A stretch of 64,000 nucleotides of DNA, from NCBI GenBank assembly GCA_022843145.1, contig JALHOF010000010.1, positions 1 to 64,000 of the forward strand, in the 5' to 3' direction. Positions within the stretch are counted from its first letter, which is position 1. Each line of letters begins with the position of its first letter. The translations under genes were made by a program, and so were the position numbers. Below are positions 38,938-47,464 of this stretch, piece by piece. Under the pieces are notes generated by a model. The model was not told the origin of the DNA and did not search any database. It saw only the letters and a list, made by a program, of their open reading frames with translations. This stretch comes from Hyphomicrobium sp. (GTDB taxonomy: Bacteria > Pseudomonadota > Alphaproteobacteria > Rhizobiales > Hyphomicrobiaceae).

Positions 38938-39921
38938 GTGAAACCCGCGCTCAGATTTCTCGCTCCAATCGCGGCGTTTGCCGTGCTGGCGCTGGCACCG
39001 GCGCCCGCCAGCGCATTCAAGGTCTTCGTCTCCAACGAAAAGGAGCAGACCGTCAGCGTGATCGACAGCGGCACGCTGACCGTCGTCCACACCATCAAGA
39101 CCGGGAACAGGCCGCGCGGCATCATGCTCGCCAACGAGAACAAGTGGCTTCTGGTGTGCGCCAGCGACGACAACCGCGTCGAGGTCTACGACACCAAGAC
39201 GTTCGAGTTCATCAAGAACCTGCCGTCGGGTCCCGACCCTGAGCTGTTCACGCTGCACCCCAAGGGCAACCCGCTCTACATCGCCAATGAAGACGACAAC
39301 ATCGTCACCATCGTCGATATCTTCGAAGGCAAGATCTTGAAGGAAGTGCCGGTCGGCGTCGAGCCGGAGGGCATGGGCATCAGCCCCGACGGCAAGTACG
39401 TGGTCAACACGTCCGAAACGACCAACATGGCGCACTTCATCGACACGGCGACCAACGAGACAGTCGAGAACATTCTCGTCGACAATCGGCCGCGCGTTGC
39501 CGAGTTCACGCCCGACGGATCGGAAGTCTGGGTGTCCGCCGAGATCGGCGGAACAGTCAGCGTCATCGACACGGCGACAAAGAAGGTGAAGACGAAATTC
39601 AGCTTCGAGATCCAGGGCGTCAATAAGGATGCGATCCAGCCCGTTGGAGTCCGCTTCACGCGCGACGGCAAAAAAGCCTACGTCGCCCTCGGTCCCGCGA
39701 ACCGCGTCGCCCTCGTCGATCCGAAGACCTATAAGGTCGAGAAGTACATTCTCGTCGGCCAGCGTGTTTGGAACGTCGCCTTCACCCCCGACGACAAGCA
39801 GCTCTACACGACGAATGGTACGTCCAACGACGTCTCGGTCATCGACGTCGCGTCCGACAAGGTTTTGAAATCCATCAAAGTAGGCCGCTATCCCTGGGGC
39901 GTCGTCGCACTTCCGGAATGA
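38938..39921 (+). CDS. periplasmic YVTN beta-propeller protein (PQQ-associated, LutD-like)
   Basis: A 327-residue exported protein (signal APIAAFAVLALAPAPASA) built of about seven repeats of the form (V/T)VSVIDSGTLTVVHTIKTGNRPRGI...DNRVEVYDTKT, the YVTN/lactonase-like propeller. Such proteins accompany PQQ-dependent alcohol oxidation genes, and one lies in the lanthanide-uptake cluster of methylotrophs; a metal- or protein-binding role is inferred, not shown. The start is GTG with GGGAG upstream. Confidence 0.83.
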   Translation: MKPALRFLAPIAAFAVLALAPAPASAFKVFVSNEKEQTVSVIDSGTLTVVHTIKTGNRPRGIMLANENKWLLVCASDDNRVEVYDTKTFEFIKNLPSGPDPELFTLHPKGNPLYIANEDDNIVTIVDIFEGKILKEVPVGVEPEGMGISPDGKYVVNTSETTNMAHFIDTATNETVENILVDNRPRVAEFTPDGSEVWVSAEIGGTVSVIDTATKKVKTKFSFEIQGVNKDAIQPVGVRFTRDGKKAYVALGPANRVALVDPKTYKVEKYILVGQRVWNVAFTPDDKQLYTTNGTSNDVSVIDVASDKVLKSIKVGRYPWGVVALPE

Positions 39922-40017
39922 GCGGAGGCCGCATCCGGAGAGTGCGGGCCGATCGCGTTCGGCGCCTCAGCCCTTCACCCTTCAATCAAGTGCCGTTGAT
40001 CCGCAAAGGAAGTCGCC

Positions 40018-40440
40018 ATGATCAAGACGTTGATTGCCGCCGCAGCGATCGTCGCCGCAGCCACGCCCGTGCTCGCCGAGGGCTTTCTCGTCGGCCGTGT
40101 CGCGCGCGCGCCCGACATCGAGGTGGGTCTCGGCGATGCAGGCTATGGCGTGAAGCAGGACGCCTTTACCTTCGAGACGGGCAAAGGCTATCGTATGTGG
40201 ATCAAGGCGACCGGTAAGAAGCAGTGCGCGTTCGAAGCGACCGACTTCTTTCAGCACGTCTGGTTTCGCAAGATCGAAATCAACAAGGTCGAGTTGAAGG
40301 TCCAAGCGGTGCAGGAGATCGAATTCGAGGATGAGGGTTCGGCCGAGCTCTTTTTCACGCCGATCAAGCCTGGCGAGTATATCTGGCAGTGCAAAGGCTT
40401 GGCCGACAAGGGCATGACCGGAAAGATCGTGGTGAAATGA
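40018..40440 (+). CDS. exported cupredoxin-like protein with degenerate copper site
   Basis: A 140-residue protein with a signal peptide (IKTLIAAAAIVAAATPVLAEG). The second half has the strand pattern of plastocyanin/azurin-like folds, ending FFTPIKPGEYIWQCKGLADKGMTGKIVVK. A type-1 copper loop would read Cys-x4-His-x3-Met; here Cys125 and Met133 are present but Asp130 stands where His is expected. Other candidates are His80 and Cys70. It may bind another metal, or none. Its stop overlaps the ATG of the ABC ATPase (ATGA). Confidence 0.7.
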   Translation: MIKTLIAAAAIVAAATPVLAEGFLVGRVARAPDIEVGLGDAGYGVKQDAFTFETGKGYRMWIKATGKKQCAFEATDFFQHVWFRKIEINKVELKVQAVQEIEFEDEGSAELFFTPIKPGEYIWQCKGLADKGMTGKIVVK

Positions 40441-41228
40441 TGCCGGCGTCCGTCCAGCCACGGGATACGGCGGCAGCGATGGAAGCGCTGTCTGTCAGCG
40501 GTGTCAGCCACGCATTCGGCGACCGCAAGGCTCTCGACGGCGTATCGCTGACGGTCCCGCACGGAACGTTCGTGGTGCTGCTCGGCTTGAATGGCGCCGG
40601 CAAATCGACGTTGTTCTCGCTGATCACCCGGCTCTACGACAACGTATCCGGCGAGATCCGCATCCTCGGCCATGATGTGCGGCGGCGGCCGACGGCGGCA
40701 TTGCAGCGTCTTGGGGTCGTGTTTCAGAGCCGAACGCTCGACACCGACCTCACGCTGATCCAGAACCTGCAGTACCACGCCGCGTTGCACGGACTTTCTG
40801 GCCGCGATGCGCAACAGCGCTGCCGCGCTGCTTTGGAACGCGTGGGATTGACGGACCGCGCCGACGCCAAGGTGCGGGCGTTGTCCGGTGGTCAAGCGCG
40901 TCGCGTGGAGATCGCGCGGTCACTCTTGCAGCGCCCGTCGCTGCTGCTTCTCGACGAGCCGACCGTTGGTCTCGACATCGGCTCGCGCGAAAGCGTGATG
41001 AACATCGTCCGCTCGCTGGTCGCCAAAGAAGGAATGGGCGTGTTGTGGGCGACGCATCTGATCGATGAGATCGCGCCGACCGACCAGATCGTCCTGTTGC
41101 ACAAGGGCAGAATTCTCTACACGGGCGGCGTGCCGGGCTTCATCGGCGCCGCTGGCGCGGACAGCGTTCGCAATGCATTCCGCAAACTGACGGGCACGTC
41201 GGCCAGCGCAGAAAGTGATGTCGAATGA
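40437..41228 (+). CDS. ABC transporter ATPase, PQQ-associated (LutE-like)
   Basis: A 263-residue ATPase with Walker A GLNGAGKST, Q-loop FQSRTL, signature LSGGQARRVEIARSL, and Walker B LLLLDEPTVGLD, of the ABC-2 (CcmA/DrrA-like) group. The ATG at 40437 overlaps the previous stop; the frame further upstream is not family-like. It is coupled to its permease at the other end (ATGA at 41225). The ABC-2 type is usually export-oriented, but lut-cluster homologues are implicated in lanthanide uptake. Confidence 0.88.
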   Translation: MMPASVQPRDTAAAMEALSVSGVSHAFGDRKALDGVSLTVPHGTFVVLLGLNGAGKSTLFSLITRLYDNVSGEIRILGHDVRRRPTAALQRLGVVFQSRTLDTDLTLIQNLQYHAALHGLSGRDAQQRCRAALERVGLTDRADAKVRALSGGQARRVEIARSLLQRPSLLLLDEPTVGLDIGSRESVMNIVRSLVAKEGMGVLWATHLIDEIAPTDQIVLLHKGRILYTGGVPGFIGAAGADSVRNAFRKLTGTSASAESDVE

Positions 41229-42160
41229 GTAGGAGCACCACCTCCACCGTTGCTGCGCCCGCCGTGTCAGCCGCCGACGTGGGGCCCACGAGCGACCACA
41301 TGCGGCTGGCGGGCTACTGGGCCTGCTTCCGCGGCATCGTCTGGCGCGAGGTGCTACGCTTCCTGCATCAGCGGGAACGATTCTTGTCGGCGCTCGTCCG
41401 GCCGCTGGTGTGGCTGTTCATCTTCGCCGCCGGCTTCCGGCAGGTGCTCGGCGTGTCGATCATTCCGCCCTACCAGTCCTACGTCCTCTATGAGACGTTC
41501 GTGACGCCGGGGCTCGTGGGCATGATCCTGCTGTTCAACGCCATGCAGTCGTCGCTTTCGATGGTCTACGATCGCGAAACCGGCGCAATGCGGACGCTGC
41601 TGGTCAGTCCGTTTCCACGCTCGTTCCTGCTGACGTCGAAGATCATCGGCGGCGTCGCCGTCGCCATGTTGCAGGCCTACGTGTTTCTCGCGGTCGCCTA
41701 CTATTGGGAGATCGAGCCCGGCGCGCCGCCGATCCCGCTGCCGTTCGGCTTTGCCATTCCGCATCCGTTCGCGGGCTATATCACGGTGGCGCCGGCGTTG
41801 TTCTTGTCGGGTCTTATGCTCGGCGCACTCGCCCTCTTCATGTCTTCGGTGATCCGCCAGCTCGAGAATTTCGCGGGCGTCATGAACTTCGTGATCTTCC
41901 CGATGTTCTTCGCGTCGTCCGCGCTCTATCCGCTATGGCGCATCAAGGAATCGAGCCCACTGCTTTACGAGATCTGCCGCTTGAACCCGTTCACCTACGT
42001 CGTCGAACTGATCCGCTTCGGCTATCACGGCCAAGTGGACTGGGTGTCGCTAGCGGTTGTGCTCGGCTGCACGGTGCTGTTCCTCGGCGCCGCCATATAC
42101 GCCTACAATCCATCGAAAGGCCTGATCGGTCGCCGCGGCGGCCCAGGCGCGGGAGCCTAG
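41225..42160 (+). CDS. ABC-2 type permease, PQQ-associated (LutF-like)
   Basis: A 311-residue inner-membrane protein: a cytoplasmic N-terminus of about 45 residues, then six transmembrane segments starting at ALVRPLVWLFIFAAGF, with the ABC-2 signature LLVSPFPRSFLLTSKIIGGVAVAMLQ and LMLGALALFMSS. It pairs with the preceding ATPase. The substrate is unknown; by analogy with lut clusters it might be a lanthanide or lanthanophore complex. Confidence 0.87.
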   Translation: MSRSTTSTVAAPAVSAADVGPTSDHMRLAGYWACFRGIVWREVLRFLHQRERFLSALVRPLVWLFIFAAGFRQVLGVSIIPPYQSYVLYETFVTPGLVGMILLFNAMQSSLSMVYDRETGAMRTLLVSPFPRSFLLTSKIIGGVAVAMLQAYVFLAVAYYWEIEPGAPPIPLPFGFAIPHPFAGYITVAPALFLSGLMLGALALFMSSVIRQLENFAGVMNFVIFPMFFASSALYPLWRIKESSPLLYEICRLNPFTYVVELIRFGYHGQVDWVSLAVVLGCTVLFLGAAIYAYNPSKGLIGRRGGPGAGA

Positions 42161-42165
42161 ACCTC

Positions 42166-42798
42166 ATGTCACGCATTCTAACCATCGGCATTGCCGCGGG
42201 CTTGCTCTTAGCATCCTACGGCAGTGCCCTGGCCGCCGTTGGCGACAAGGATAATCCGGACTGGCCGTGCGTGCAGCGCAAGGTCCTGACGTTGACCTCG
42301 ACGCAGATCTGGGATGGCCCGGCGGTCGAAGATATTCGCGACTGGTCTTCCGACGCCGAAATATTCAAGCTCGTTCCCGGCCTAGTCAGTCGCCGCATTC
42401 CGATGGCCGAAGCTGTGGCCGCGGTCAAAGCCTACTCCAACAGGCTGCCGGCATCCGAACGCGACGAAAAGTTGAAACGGCTGTTCGCCGGCGTTCTCTC
42501 TAAAACCAACGAGGAACGTGCAAGCGTCATCGGCGGCGTCGAGCGCTTCCAGCAGCGGCTGCGCGGCCGGGCTGGCGAAATCGAGCGACAAAGCAGCGAG
42601 ATTATCAAGCTCAAGGAGCAAGCGAAGGACGACGAGGCGCGAAAGGCGCTCGCGGCCGCCGAGGAAAAACATGCGTGGGAAGTGCGTGTTTTCCAGGAGC
42701 GTCAGCAGAACATTCCACTTGCCTGCGAGATCCCGGTCATGATCGAAGCGCGCGCGTTCGAACTCGGCCGCGAGATCCGCGCGCTGATGTCGAAATAG
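42166..42798 (+). CDS. exported coiled-coil protein (possible LutG-like)
   Basis: A 210-residue protein with a signal peptide (RILTIGIAAGLLLASYGSALAAVG). The mature part begins DWPCVQRKVLTLTSTQIWDGP and contains a coiled coil at about residues 105-185 (VERFQQRLRGRAGEIERQSSEIIKLKEQAKDDEARKAL). Two cysteines (PCVQ, ACEI) may pair. GGGAG precedes the ATG by ten bases. It closes the ABC cluster and is convergent with the CXXXCW gene. Function unknown. Confidence 0.75.
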   Translation: MSRILTIGIAAGLLLASYGSALAAVGDKDNPDWPCVQRKVLTLTSTQIWDGPAVEDIRDWSSDAEIFKLVPGLVSRRIPMAEAVAAVKAYSNRLPASERDEKLKRLFAGVLSKTNEERASVIGGVERFQQRLRGRAGEIERQSSEIIKLKEQAKDDEARKALAAAEEKHAWEVRVFQERQQNIPLACEIPVMIEARAFELGREIRALMSK

Positions 42799-42810
42799 CG
42801 CTTCGCGGCG

Positions 42811-43374
42811 TCAGGGGACGGGTTCGACTTCCGACAAGGGCAGCGATAACGCCTGCCAGCCGTCGGTGCCGTCGGGAAACCACACGATATTCGTGTAGCC
42901 AAGCGCGAGCGCGCGCTTGCCGGCATTCCACGACATCCAGCAGTCCTTGAGGCAGAAGAATACGAGCGTCTTCGTCTTGTCGCCGCCAGTCAGCGTTGCG
43001 AGCCGCGAGGCAAGGTATTCGGCTGCCGCTGGAGAAAGCACGCCGTAGCCGACATTCGGCAGCCACACGGCGCCAGCGATGCTCGCGTGCTTCGGGTCAC
43101 GCCAGACTGTGCCCGCCGGAAGGTTCGGCGGCTTGGGGGGGCGTGGATAGACGTCGATGAAAACGGCGGAGTTGCTGTCGTAGAGCACTTTGGCATCGGC
43201 GGATGACACGACGCGCGCGCCAGAGAGGGTTGCGGGTACTGGCGAACGGTAGTCCGTCGATTTGTAGTCGCTCGGCTCAGGCGGCGGGGGTACGTCCGTT
43301 GCTTGGGACAAATCGGCGAGTGTGACGACAGCCGCCAGCGATACCGCGATCAGTTTCATAACGTGCGCGAACAT
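42811..43374 (-). CDS. PQQ-catabolism-associated CXXXCW motif protein (rhodanese-like)
   Basis: A 187-residue exported protein with a signal peptide and a rhodanese-like fold (SADAKVLYDSNSAVFIDVYP..., IAGAVWLPNVGYG, FFCLKDCWMSWNAGKRALALGYTNIVWFPDGTDGW). The active-site loop carries Cys141 and Cys145-Trp146, the hallmark of this PQQ-associated family. A sulfur-transfer or redox role in the periplasm is inferred. The start at 43374 (MFAHVMKLIAVS) gives the signal peptide; the frame extends further without support. Confidence 0.82.
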   Translation of the reverse strand: MFAHVMKLIAVSLAAVVTLADLSQATDVPPPPEPSDYKSTDYRSPVPATLSGARVVSSADAKVLYDSNSAVFIDVYPRPPKPPNLPAGTVWRDPKHASIAGAVWLPNVGYGVLSPAAAEYLASRLATLTGGDKTKTLVFFCLKDCWMSWNAGKRALALGYTNIVWFPDGTDGWQALSLPLSEVEPVP

Positions 43375-43485
43375 CGTTGCGCCTTTTCCGAGCAACAAGG
43401 GCTGAGCTGCTAGAGAGCGGCACTGGCGCCTTCCCCCCGGCACATCCTCGTCGCCTGTCTTGCCTGAGCTACTTTGGCCAGCCGG

Positions 43486-44382
43486 TCAGGATTTGCTCTT
43501 CCGCGGTGCGGTGATGAGCTTGTCCTGCTCATCGACGAGCGGCACGCCGAACTTGAGCAGGACCTCGTCTATGTCGCCCTGCCGCTTCTGGATGATCTGA
43601 TTGAGCCGGCGCTTCCAATCGTCCTCGCCGTTGCGCACGCCGAAGGTGATCCGATACGCCATGCGCGGTCCGGTGGATTCCTTCAGCAGCGGCGCCACAA
43701 CCAGCTTCTCGCCGCCATTGGCTGCGAAATAGCCGGCGATCGGGCCCCACAGAATCCCCGCGTCGATCTCACCCTTGCGGATATCGGCGATCATCTGTTC
43801 GGCGGGACTGTCGTAGCGACGATCGACCATGAGCCGATATGGACGCGCCTTCTCCATCAAGCCGACTTTGTTCATGTTGTCGGCCGGCGGCGTTCCAGCG
43901 ACGATGCCGACCGCCTTGTCCTTGAGCCGGGGATCGGAAATCTCAGCGACGCCATCGAGCCCCGAGTTGGCGCGATAAACGAGCGCATAGACCGACTTGT
44001 AGTAGTGGTTCGAATTCAGGACGAGTTCGTCACCTTGCGCGTAGCCGATGACGATGTCGCACGCCTTCGCGAACAGTGTCCGGCGAATGAAGCCGACAGA
44101 CTGCGGGAAATAGGTGTATTGGACCGGAATCTTCAGCTCGTCGGCAACGATGTCGGCGATCTTGTTCTCGAACCCTTCGCTCTTGTCGTTCGAGAACGGT
44201 ATGTTCGAGGGGTCCGAACAGACTCGCAGAGCGGTTCGGTTGACGAGATCGATGCGCGTCCCGTCCGCGGCGTCAGCATTCAGCGACGAGCCGAGAACCA
44301 CCATCATTGCAAACAGGGCTCCTGAGAGCCCTGTCGCCGTCGGCATCAATGTGTTGCGAAACGACACTGTGAGATCAGCCAC
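43486..44382 (-). CDS. xoxJ: XoxJ, periplasmic binding-protein-like partner of XoxF
   Basis: A 298-residue periplasmic protein of the MoxJ/XoxJ family, related to amino-acid-binding proteins (LRVCSDPSNIPFSNDKSEGFENKIADIVADEL, TLFAKACDIVIGYAQGDELV). XoxJ is thought to help activate XoxF or assemble it with its cytochrome (family knowledge). The GTG start at 44382 overlaps the end of xoxG by eight bases; the ATG at 44346 would give a shorter signal peptide and is an alternative. It sits in the order xoxF-xoxG-xoxJ. Confidence 0.9.
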   Translation of the reverse strand: MADLTVSFRNTLMPTATGLSGALFAMMVVLGSSLNADAADGTRIDLVNRTALRVCSDPSNIPFSNDKSEGFENKIADIVADELKIPVQYTYFPQSVGFIRRTLFAKACDIVIGYAQGDELVLNSNHYYKSVYALVYRANSGLDGVAEISDPRLKDKAVGIVAGTPPADNMNKVGLMEKARPYRLMVDRRYDSPAEQMIADIRKGEIDAGILWGPIAGYFAANGGEKLVVAPLLKESTGPRMAYRITFGVRNGEDDWKRRLNQIIQKRQGDIDEVLLKFGVPLVDEQDKLITAPRKSKS

Positions 44383-44914
44383 CCATGCACGAGGTTTCGA
44401 AATCTTGCGATTCTTTCGAACGCTGAACTTCGCGCTTGGGGCGACCGCCAGCCAGGGCACCGGATGCGCGTGCGCGCAGATATACGAAGATATCGTCGAC
44501 GTAGCACATGACGTTCTTGTTATCGCCGAGTGCGGGCATGACGCTCTTCTGACCACCGGGCCGATCGACTTCGCGACCGCTCGCGACAACGGCCATGTAG
44601 TCGCCGTACGACATCGTCTTCATCGAGTCCGTCAGGGCAGGCGCGTAAGTCGAGCCGTTGCCTTCGGGACCATGGCAGACGTGGCATTCGGCGTGGTAGC
44701 GGCGGAAGCCGTTGAACGTGTACCAGTCGAACGAACCGTCATCGTACTTCTTGAAGGTCGGATCGCCGTTCGCGTCCAGCCACTTGCTTTCGTCGCCCTT
44801 GTCGGTCTTCACGCCAGAAGTCGGGCCGGCGGGCGCAGCTTGCGCCATGACGTCGAGGGTCGAGAGCGTGCTGAGCGTCAGTGCGGCGACAAGAGCCGTA
44901 GCAATCTTTTTCAC
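44375..44914 (-). CDS. xoxG: XoxG, c-type cytochrome electron acceptor of XoxF
   Basis: A 179-residue periplasmic cytochrome c (signal MKKIATALVAALTLSTLSTLDVMA). The single haem site is CHVCH (Cys77, Cys80, His81), and the likely axial methionine is Met126 in KSVMPALG. The C-terminal CMGG and the overall length match the cytochrome cL/XoxG family. It takes electrons from PQQ in XoxF. The start is GTG with AGGGGA before it. A terminator separates it from xoxF, so it may be expressed partly on its own. Confidence 0.93.
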   Translation of the reverse strand: MKKIATALVAALTLSTLSTLDVMAQAAPAGPTSGVKTDKGDESKWLDANGDPTFKKYDDGSFDWYTFNGFRRYHAECHVCHGPEGNGSTYAPALTDSMKTMSYGDYMAVVASGREVDRPGGQKSVMPALGDNKNVMCYVDDIFVYLRARASGALAGGRPKREVQRSKESQDFETSCMGG

Positions 44915-45067
44915 GCGTTTCCCCTATTCGAGCCATTCGGCCGATTCAGCCAAATGTTACGTTATTACGGCAGATGGCTGTGTCTGGATTTTGACGTTGC
45001 CTGCGATTCCACGACTGTCGCGGAAATCCGACTGCGAAATTCAACACGTCGGGATGGTCGATCGTTC

Positions 45068-45102
45068 CATAAAGAAGCCGGCGCAGGTTACCCTGCGCCG
45101 GC
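45068..45102 (-). terminator. intrinsic terminator between xoxF and xoxG
   Basis: A perfect 10-bp stem GCCGGCGCAG/CTGCGCCGGC with loop GTTACC lies at 45077-45102. On the minus strand it is followed by TTCTTTAT. It lies 21 bases after the xoxF stop, on the path to xoxG, and should set a higher xoxF level than xoxGJ. Confidence 0.85.
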
Positions 45103-45122
45103 CCCTCAGATTGCAGACCCGA

Positions 45123-46949
45123 TTAGGGAAGCGAGAACACGGTGAGCGTGCCGCCGAGGTTCGTGTAGTTCCTCAGACCAGCATAACCACCCACGGCGCC
45201 CAGACCATCGTTCGGGTTCGTGAGGCCTGCGGCCAGACCGATACCGGCCCAACCACCGACGCCCGACAGAACGGCGATGTACTGCTTGCCCTTGTGGGTA
45301 TAGGTCATCGCGTTACCGATGATGCCAGACGGCGTCTTGAACTTGAACAGTTCCTTGCCATCCTTCTCGTCGACCGCTTTGAAGTAGCCCTCGAGCGTGC
45401 CGTAGAACACGACGCCACCAGCGGTAGCAAGTGCACCCGACCAGACCGAGAACGGCTCAGGCTTGGACCAGACGATCTTGCCCGTGCCAGCGTCCCAGGC
45501 AATGAAGTTGCCCATGCCGCCATGGCTGTTCGGAGCCGGATACATGGACAGCGTGGCGCCGACGTACGGCTGACCAGCGGTGTACGAAACCTTGAAGGGC
45601 TCGTAGTCCATGCAAACGTGGTTCGTCGGGACGTAGAAGAGACCCGTGCGCGGCGAGAACGATGCCGGCTGCTGATCCTTCGTACCGAGCGCTGCCGGGC
45701 AGATGCCCTTCGCGTTCACGTCCTGGCCCTTGCCCTCCTTGAAGGTCGACATAGCGGGAACAACCGCCGGACGACCATACTTCGGAGACTTCGGATCCAT
45801 GTCGACGCCCGTCGTCCAGTTGACAACCGGGTCATACTTCTCGGCCACGAGCAGCTCGCCCGTCTTACGGTTCAGCGTGTAGCCGAGACCGTTACGGTCG
45901 AAGTGCACCAGGGCCGGGGTCTTCTTGCCCTTAACGTCGATGTCCGCGAGGATCATCTCGTTGATGCCGTCGTAGTCCCACTCGTCGAACGGGGTCATCT
46001 GGTAGACCCATGCGGTCATGCCGGTGTCCGGGTTGCGAGCGAAGATCGTCATCGAATACTTCTGATCGATCTGCTTGCCATCCGGTCCCGCACGCTGTGC
46101 CGGGTTCCAGGTCGAGGGGTTGCCGGTTCCGTAGTAGAACAGGTTCGCCTCGGAGTCGTACGAGTACCAGCCCCACGTCGAGCCGCCACCGATCTTCCAC
46201 TGGTCGCCAGTCCACGTCTTGAGCGACGAGTCCTTGCCAACCGGCTTGCCGAGATTCATGGTCTTGTCGGGATCGATCAGGATGTCCGAATCCGGACCCA
46301 TCGAGTAGCCGCGCCAGACTTTCTTGCCGCTCTTGAGGTCGTAGGCCGTCATGTGGCAGCGAACGCCGAATTCAGCGCCCGAGATACCGACGAGAACCTT
46401 GTCCTTGACGATCAGAGTCGTGGCGGTGTGAGTTTCGCCCTTCTTCGGATCGCCGTTGGTGACCTTCCAAAGTTCCTTGCCCGACTTGGCGTCGAGAGCA
46501 ACGACGTTGGTGTCGGCCTGGTTCAGGATGATGATGCCATCGGCATAGGCGAGACCGCGGTTGACGGTATCGCAGCACATCACGGGGATGACCGACGGAT
46601 CCTGCTTCGGCTCGTACTTCCAGATGATCTTCGCTTCCTGGTCGAGATCCAGAGCGAAGACGATGTTCGGGAACGGCGTGTGAACGTACATGATATTGCC
46701 GATCACGAGCGGGCCGCCCTCATGACCGCGAAGGACGCCCGTCGAGAAGGTCCAGGCAACCTTCAGGTTCTTGACGTTGTCCTTGTTGATCTGATCGAGC
46801 TTCGAATAGCGCTGGTTGAAATAATCACCAGACTGCATCGCCCACTGGTTCGGATCGGCTGTCAGCTTCGTGACACTCTCGTTCGCCATAGCGGGAACGG
46901 CCAGTGACACGGACGCCAACAATGCACCTGTCAGTGCACTTTTGCGCAT
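45123..46949 (-). CDS. xoxF: lanthanide-dependent methanol dehydrogenase XoxF
   Basis: A 608-residue periplasmic PQQ-dependent alcohol dehydrogenase with an eight-bladed propeller fold. The signal peptide ends near AMA-NES. The vicinal cysteines Cys125-Cys126 form the ring over PQQ. In [11 protein letters not shown], Asp325 is the catalytic aspartate, and Asp327, two residues later, is the extra ligand that marks lanthanide-type XoxF; calcium-type MxaF has alanine there. W-docking repeats (e.g. [13 protein letters not shown]) mark the blades. A strong AAAGGAGGAAGCGCA precedes the ATG at 46949; a longer frame is not needed. xoxG and xoxJ follow. The subtype is probably XoxF5, by gene order. 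Confidence 0.97.
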   Translation of the reverse strand: MRKSALTGALLASVSLAVPAMANESVTKLTADPNQWAMQSGDYFNQRYSKLDQINKDNVKNLKVAWTFSTGVLRGHEGGPLVIGNIMYVHTPFPNIVFALDLDQEAKIIWKYEPKQDPSVIPVMCCDTVNRGLAYADGIIILNQADTNVVALDAKSGKELWKVTNGDPKKGETHTATTLIVKDKVLVGISGAEFGVRCHMTAYDLKSGKKVWRGYSMGPDSDILIDPDKTMNLGKPVGKDSSLKTWTGDQWKIGGGSTWGWYSYDSEANLFYYGTGNPSTWNPAQRAGPDGKQIDQKYSMTIFARNPDTGMTAWVYQMTPFDEWDYDGINEMILADIDVKGKKTPALVHFDRNGLGYTLNRKTGELLVAEKYDPVVNWTTGVDMDPKSPKYGRPAVVPAMSTFKEGKGQDVNAKGICPAALGTKDQQPASFSPRTGLFYVPTNHVCMDYEPFKVSYTAGQPYVGATLSMYPAPNSHGGMGNFIAWDAGTGKIVWSKPEPFSVWSGALATAGGVVFYGTLEGYFKAVDEKDGKELFKFKTPSGIIGNAMTYTHKGKQYIAVLSGVGGWAGIGLAAGLTNPNDGLGAVGGYAGLRNYTNLGGTLTVFSLP

Positions 46950-47464
46950 TGCGCTTCCTCCTTTGAGAATCTTGCCACGCTTGCAAGCGGTAGCCATCGA
47001 CAGCGTGTCACAACCGACCTTATCGGGACCGAGGTTACCCTCTGTTTTCCCAGTCGGCCTACGAACAGGACCCCGGTTGGGGATACCCTGAAGGCGCTGC
47101 TACCGAGCGCATCTAGACACTTTTTGTCGCAGCGTGCAAGCCTATCTCACAGCACAATTTTCGGTGGCTTCTATAGGACAATAGTGCTGACCATTTTTCC
47201 GACGCCGGGAGATCGTCGATCCAGCTGGCGGGAAATCGACCCGAGCCCTCTCGAACCCTCGACAGTTCGGCACTTTACGGAGGGTCTCGCTCGGCGGTCG
47301 CGGCGGCGTGTGCGGACCGCGCACAATTCTTCTGTGTCCGTTCTAATTTTTTTTGCCGCGTGCCGGTCAGTGGCTTGAAGAGTGCCGGAGACGGCTCGGC
47401 AGCGGCCTCTCCCAAATAGAGATCGAGTTACGAAGCGTTGTCTCAGTCGCCGAGGGAGCGCACA
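46950..47464. promoter_or_regulatory. shared regulatory region of xoxF and the MBL/SoxYZ pair
   Basis: This 515-base divergent interval has no supported gene. It contains an 8-base T run at 47347-47354, an imperfect inverted pair AGCACAAT...ATAGTGCT at 47151-47187, and a strong Shine-Dalgarno at the xoxF end. No confident -35/-10 pair could be picked by eye. Confidence 0.5.

Noticed and set aside
44712-46907. A 731-codon open frame on the plus strand
   Set aside because: It is antisense to xoxF, which is unmistakable. The frame is open because GC-rich codon usage suppresses stops on the opposite strand; its translation is Arg/Val/His-rich with no domain.
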